IMG/VR virus record: IMGVR_UViG_3300032267_000076
Location: 1-26,071 of that record
Source: a virus
Direction: 5' to 3' (one strand)
DNA length: 26,071 nt
Program-made: the position numbers and the translations under genes
Notes under the pieces: model-generated
What the model was told of the DNA's origin: nothing
The model's input: the letters and a program-made list of their open reading frames with translations, nothing else
Database searches by the model: none
Shown here: one piece after another, positions 23,301 through 26,071 of the stretch
How the letters are laid out: each line of letters begins with the position of its first letter
How positions within the stretch are numbered: position 1 is the stretch's first letter

Positions 23301-23430
23301 TGTTTGGAGACGCAGGTGTCAACGATCTGGATGTAATGAATATGTATATCTAAAGATTGGAACAAGAGTTCCAGAAATTTTATGTAAAGATTGTAGAGAT
23401 TCGGAGTGGGTTAATGTCAACACCAAGTAA
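23284..23430 (+). CDS. Small four-cysteine zinc-ribbon protein (48 aa)
   Basis: A 48-residue frame beginning MLMSNNVWRRRCQRSGCNEY with Cys12-x4-Cys17, then Cys34-x2-Cys37 (EILCKDCRDSEW) after 16 residues. The spacing fits a small zinc ribbon. It starts within the end of whiB (17-base overlap), ends 17 bases inside the resolvase-like gene, and fills a gap of 113 bases in a packed operon. The start may be ATG 23284 or 23290. A nucleic-acid-binding or protein-interaction role is possible; no family name is offered. Regular Cys spacing and gap-filling are the main support. Confidence 0.7.
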   Translation: MLMSNNVWRRRCQRSGCNEYVYLKIGTRVPEILCKDCRDSEWVNVNTK

Positions 23431-23767
23431 ACGCAAAGGCTCGCAGTATGAGCGTGATGTATCCAAGTGGTTAGTTGCTAATGGTTTCCCTTGCGCTGAG
23501 CGGGCGTATGGTGCAGGTAGGCACGACGACGTCGGCGATATTGATGGCATAGATGGTGTTGTAGTAGAATGTAAGAATGAAAAAAAGATAGATTTGTCTG
23601 GGTATATGAAAGAGTTAGACAATGAAATGACTCATGCAGATGCCGAGACTGGAGTGGTACTAGTAAAGAAACGTGGCACAACAAATGTCTCAGAGTCGTA
23701 TGCAGTAATGCCTGCGCAACTCTGGGTCGATCTGCTTAAACAGGCAGGTTACAATGGACATAGATAA
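23414..23767 (+). CDS. Holliday-junction-resolvase-like PD-(D/E)XK nuclease
   Basis: A 117-residue protein with the Hjc-type arrangement: a basic start KRKGSQYERDVSKWL containing Glu13, GRHDDVGDIDGI containing Asp42, and VVVECKN containing Glu52 and Lys54. This E, D, ExK series is the active site of archaeal-type and phage resolvases that cut four-way DNA junctions. The start at 23414 is preferred over an in-frame ATG at 23357 because GGAG lies eight to ten bases upstream and the extra residues are encoded inside the zinc-ribbon gene. A resolvase near nuclease and primase genes fits debranching of replication intermediates before packaging. Confidence 0.82.
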   Translation: MSTPSKRKGSQYERDVSKWLVANGFPCAERAYGAGRHDDVGDIDGIDGVVVECKNEKKIDLSGYMKELDNEMTHADAETGVVLVKKRGTTNVSESYAVMPAQLWVDLLKQAGYNGHR

Positions 23768-23805
23768 CAAGGTGACAGTTAGTTATCAACTGAAAAGAGG
23801 TAACT

Positions 23806-24183
23806 ATGCGGTTGATTGCAATGACCGTAGCAACGGTGATGTTGATAGTAATGTCACCAGCAAGAGCAGACTCTCCGCTTATGACTTTGGAACATCGTAT
23901 AGCTACGCTGGACAAGGAAGAGGCGTTGGAGTTGGCTCTAACTACAGTAACGACAGACAAAGAAGAAGCTGCTTGTGCGAAGAAGATTGCGTACAAGGAG
24001 AGCCGTTACAACATCGACTCGTACAACAAATCGAGTGGAGCACGTGGAGTTTGGCAGTTACTCTGGGCAAAACCAGAGTGGTCAATACTCAAACAAACAT
24101 CAGAAGCACACAAGTATGTGCTTCATCGTTACGGAACTTGGTGCAAGGCGTTCGAGTTCCATCAAGAAAGGAATTGGTATTAA
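23806..24183 (+). CDS. Secreted lytic-transglycosylase-like enzyme
   Basis: A 125-residue protein. Residues 1-21 form a signal peptide: MRLIAMTVATVMLIVMS, then PARA with probable cleavage after Ala21. A short helical region (about 25-55) is followed by a lysozyme/SLT-type core: the likely catalytic Glu65 in AYKESRYN, GARGVWQL (78-85), and YVLHRYGTWCKAFEF near 104-118, ending in RNWY. The family cuts the MurNAc-GlcNAc bond of peptidoglycan. A ribosome site (AGAGG) lies upstream. The protein is exported by itself, unlike the CHAP lysin, and is encoded among replication genes far from the lysis cassette. Possible early wall modification, superinfection exclusion or spread; these are inferences. 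Confidence 0.78.
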   Translation: MRLIAMTVATVMLIVMSPARADSPLMTLEHRIATLDKEEALELALTTVTTDKEEAACAKKIAYKESRYNIDSYNKSSGARGVWQLLWAKPEWSILKQTSEAHKYVLHRYGTWCKAFEFHQERNWY

Positions 24184-24513
24184 ATGAATCAATCTGAATT
24201 TCTTGAAGCAGTTTTTAATCATTATGATTTAACCTTGCCACAAGGAGAGAAGTCTATTCTCTGTCCTGTGCATGATGATTCTCGTAAGTCTGCTTCAGTT
24301 AATTCAGACAAGGGTGTCTGGGTATGTTATGCATGTAACAGTAGTGGTTCTGGTATTCACATAATCATGGCTCGTGAGAAGCTAACATACTCAGAGGCTC
24401 GTAAGTGGGCAGAAAAAAATATAGGATCCGAAAAGAGTAAAGAGTTTGCCACGCCTATGCGTGGCAGAAGACGAACCAATGGTCGGTGGATACCACCAAG
24501 ATTGAGGAAGTAA
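24184..24513 (+). CDS. Primase zinc-binding domain protein (CHC2-type), split primase part 1
   Basis: A 109-residue protein with the DnaG-type zinc-binding motif: Cys27-x2-His30 (ILCPVHDDSRKSASV) and Cys48-x2-Cys51 (GVWVCYACNSSG), followed by GSGIHIIMAREKLTYSEA and a basic tail with MRGRRRTNGRW. In bacterial and phage primases this domain recognises the template and is joined to a Toprim catalytic domain; here the Toprim domain is in a separate gene at 25242-25886. It starts after an AAAGGA site about 11 bases upstream and directly follows the stop of the transglycosylase gene. Two genes lie between the two primase parts. The split form is a genuine feature rather than a frameshift, because both genes have their own starts. 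Confidence 0.88.
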   Translation: MNQSEFLEAVFNHYDLTLPQGEKSILCPVHDDSRKSASVNSDKGVWVCYACNSSGSGIHIIMAREKLTYSEARKWAEKNIGSEKSKEFATPMRGRRRTNGRWIPPRLRK

Positions 24514-25046
24514 TGACAACCATCATTGGTATACAAAAGAATGATTACTGTGTTATCGCAGCCGACTCTCGTACAACTACAGAGAAGGGCAGACCATACT
24601 CTCATCCTATTATTACAAAGATTACTAAGCGTGGTAAGTATATAATTGCAGGAGCTGGCACAACCATGCCATGCGATACCATCCAACATATCTGGAAACC
24701 ACCAGCACTACCACCTTCAGTTAAAGATCCATATCATTTTATGATTACAGATATAGTTCCTAGTATGCGTGAGTGTTTGAAAGACAATGGTTGGGTTGCG
24801 GATGATAAATCAGATGACTATGAATTTTTATTTTTAATTGCAGTTAACGGAACTATTTATGAAATAGACGATACCTTCTCGGTATTCTTGCGTGATGATG
24901 GTGTGTATGGAATAGGATCAGGATCTTCTTATGCAGTAGGTGCGTTACAACAAGGCGCAACTTGGCGTAAGGCGTTGCAAATAGCAACGAGGAATGATGT
25001 GTATACTGCACCTCCATTCTTAATGCACAGACAGGAGAAGAGGTAG
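24513..25046 (+). CDS. HslV/proteasome-like Ntn peptidase
   Basis: A 177-residue protein of the proteasome beta-type fold. It begins MTTIIGIQKNDYCVIAADSR; removal of Met exposes Thr as the N-terminal nucleophile. Counting this Thr as 1, Asp17 lies in AADSR and Lys35 near the usual Lys33 position in PIITKITK, and a GSG turn (134-136) matches the usual Ser129 region (YGIGSGSSYAVGAL). There is no propeptide, as in HslV. The tail has KALQIATRNDVYTAPPF. No HslU-like ATPase is present in the window. I recognise similar proteins in other actinophages. It starts by TAATG overlap with the primase part-1 gene. Likely a self-compartmentalised protease; target and partner are unknown. Confidence 0.82.
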   Translation: MTTIIGIQKNDYCVIAADSRTTTEKGRPYSHPIITKITKRGKYIIAGAGTTMPCDTIQHIWKPPALPPSVKDPYHFMITDIVPSMRECLKDNGWVADDKSDDYEFLFLIAVNGTIYEIDDTFSVFLRDDGVYGIGSGSSYAVGALQQGATWRKALQIATRNDVYTAPPFLMHRQEKR

Positions 25047-25252
25047 TGGGAAGACTTAGTTTATATGTAGGGTTTAATCGTATTTATTGTTGGGGTCTTG
25101 GTATTACTTACCACACTATGACTTCAGTATATGAAGATTTAGATTCACTTGATCTGGTTGAGTATATAGATGCCAGAGTAATGCGTTTTGATTTCTTAAT
25201 ATTTTATATTAACTTTACCTCATGGGCGAAGCAGGAGTGGGATGAGAATTAA
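25046..25252 (+). CDS. Small hypothetical protein (68 aa)
   Basis: A 68-residue protein starting at GTG one base within the previous stop (TAGTG) behind GAGG. It is rich in aromatic and hydrophobic residues: LSLYVGFNRIYCWGLGITYH, then an acidic helix (SVYEDLDSLDLVEYIDARVM) and a hydrophobic segment FDFLIFYINFTSW. Similar small proteins with a strand start and a hydrophobic tail occur in actinophage replication regions, with no known function. It might contact the membrane or the peptidase encoded before it, but there is no direct sign. It overlaps the next gene by 11 bases. Confidence 0.6.
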   Translation: MGRLSLYVGFNRIYCWGLGITYHTMTSVYEDLDSLDLVEYIDARVMRFDFLIFYINFTSWAKQEWDEN

Positions 25253-25886
25253 TCCAAAGCTAATTGAACTATGGACTAGAGCAGCCAAGCAATACCACGA
25301 GAGCCTTGCTGGTTCACCAGCAGAGGCTTACTTAAAAGAGCGTGGGATTCTTGATGGTGCTAGTCGGTTCATGCTTGGATATGTAGCAGAGGTAGCACCT
25401 GGGCATGAAGATAGAATCAAGAATCATTTATCTATTCCATATATAACTGAGGCTGGGGTAGTTGGATTTAAGTTCCGTCGTATTGACGGAGGAGATCCTA
25501 AGTACATGATACCTACTGGTCAGAAGCACCACCTATATAATGTTGATGCAATACTCAACGCAATTAATAAAGTCCTAATAGTAGAAGGAGAAATAGATGC
25601 AATCAGTGCAACACTTATTGGTCATCCTGCTGTCGCTGTTGCAGGAGTTAACGCTTGGAAGCCTCACTTTGCTCGTTGCTTTGATGGGATAGGTACAGTA
25701 GTAATCTGTACCGATAACGATGCCAAAGAGGATGGCTCAAATCCTGGGCAGGAACTGGCTAGGAGATTACAAGATGCAATTCCTCAAGCTGTCCGCGTGT
25801 CGCTACCGACTGACAGTGATGTTAATAGTATAATCTGTACACAAGGAGCACAAGCATTGACTGACTTAGTCAATGCGATCAACTAG
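25242..25886 (+). CDS. Toprim primase catalytic subunit, split primase part 2
   Basis: A 214-residue protein. Residues about 17-60 (YHESLAGSPAEAYLKERGIL) and SRFMLGYV match the N-terminal region of the DnaG catalytic core. The Toprim motifs are VLIVEGEIDAISA (Glu115) and VVICTDNDAKEDG (Asp158 and Asp160), with GHPAVAVAGVNAW between. These residues bind the metals used to make RNA primers. It lacks the zinc-binding domain, supplied by the gene at 24184-24513, and has no helicase domain. It starts with GGAG five bases upstream and overlaps the preceding gene. A DnaB-like helicase part may be the ATPase at 21705 or encoded beyond the window. Confidence 0.85.
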   Translation: MRINPKLIELWTRAAKQYHESLAGSPAEAYLKERGILDGASRFMLGYVAEVAPGHEDRIKNHLSIPYITEAGVVGFKFRRIDGGDPKYMIPTGQKHHLYNVDAILNAINKVLIVEGEIDAISATLIGHPAVAVAGVNAWKPHFARCFDGIGTVVICTDNDAKEDGSNPGQELARRLQDAIPQAVRVSLPTDSDVNSIICTQGAQALTDLVNAIN

Positions 25887-25898
25887 AAAGGTGCTCCG

Positions 25899-26071
25899 TT
25901 GGCGACTGAAAAATCCGACCAGCTAATCCTCGAGTTCGAAGAGGATGCTCAGAAAATATATGATGAGTTGCTGGCTATTCTCGTAAAGAAACAAATTGAT
26001 TATGGTCCATTCAATATCTGGAATGCACCTGGTGGTGCAACCAATGGGTTAATGGTTCGTATGTCAGACAA
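25899..26071 (+). CDS. DUF1599-like protein, partial at window end
   Basis: A 57-residue fragment beginning at TTG with AAAGG about seven bases upstream and running off the window. The sequence contains an acidic helix (LILEFEEDAQKIYDELLAIL), then VKKQIDYGPFNIWNAPGG and GLMVRMSD. The pattern K-K-Q-x-D-Y-G-x-x-N-I followed by L-x-V-R-x-x-D is that of the DUF1599 (nucleotide modification associated domain 1) family in phages and bacteria. Its exact activity is uncertain; a link to nucleotide metabolism or base modification has been proposed for the family. The start is inferred, because no ATG is available before the conserved part. Confidence 0.65.
   Translation, partial: MATEKSDQLILEFEEDAQKIYDELLAILVKKQIDYGPFNIWNAPGGATNGLMVRMSD

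Noticed and set aside
23754-24197. 147-residue ORF overlapping the transglycosylase in another frame
   Set aside because: No recognisable motif and a scrambled composition, while the other frame encodes a signal peptide and an SLT-like active site. It is a shadow frame.

Overview
This window is a 26 kb piece of a tailed-phage genome that very probably infects a low-GC actinobacterium. All genes are on the plus strand and packed tightly, many joined by one-base TAATG or four-base ATGA overlaps. The DNA is visibly AT-rich. The actinobacterial assignment rests on a WhiB-family regulator, an HslV-like peptidase of a type I associate with actinophages, and a likely leaderless promoter. A host among the freshwater low-GC Actinobacteria (acI/Nanopelagicales) fits but is inferred. 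No integrase, tRNA, CRISPR array, insertion sequence or minus-strand gene was found.

Layout. Positions 1-9002 hold virion-associated genes upstream of the capsid: two small proteins, a giant 1645-residue protein with a coiled-coil centre, and three further proteins, one with an N-terminal LysM domain. I read this block as a candidate DNA-ejection or internal-virion set. A 142-base leader (9003-9144) precedes the scaffold-like gene and an N4-gp56-type major capsid gene, followed by a perfect 12-bp hairpin. Positions 10676-11892 hold six small, mostly basic proteins, including a DUF6496 protein. Positions 11892-16972 hold a neck/adaptor candidate and the receptor-binding apparatus: an Ala/Ser/Thr-repeat fibre, an Mtd-N-like protein, a two-module glycine-rich protein, and a small protein resembling one in cyanophages. 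It ends at a textbook terminator. Positions 17032-20032 hold two small membrane proteins (holin candidates), a CHAP endolysin, a probable nozzle-like tail protein and a small peptidoglycan-binding-like protein, closed by two hairpin terminators. There is no tape-measure or tail-tube array after the capsid, so a short-tailed (podovirus-like) particle is my inference. Terminase and portal are presumably upstream of the window.

From an extended -10 promoter near 20131-20158 a second operon runs off the window: nucleic-acid metabolism and host takeover. It holds a PD-(D/E)XK Fe-S nuclease split into two proteins with a zinc-ribbon ORF between them, a conserved companion protein, a RecA/DnaB-like ATPase, a second PD-(D/E)XK nuclease, WhiB, a 48-residue zinc ribbon, a Holliday-junction-resolvase-like nuclease, a secreted lytic transglycosylase, the zinc-binding half of a primase, an HslV/proteasome-like peptidase, a small unknown protein, the Toprim half of the primase, and the start of a DUF1599-like gene. 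The most unusual points are the split Fe-S nuclease, the HslV-like peptidase lying between the halves of a split primase, and the probable leaderless start of this operon.
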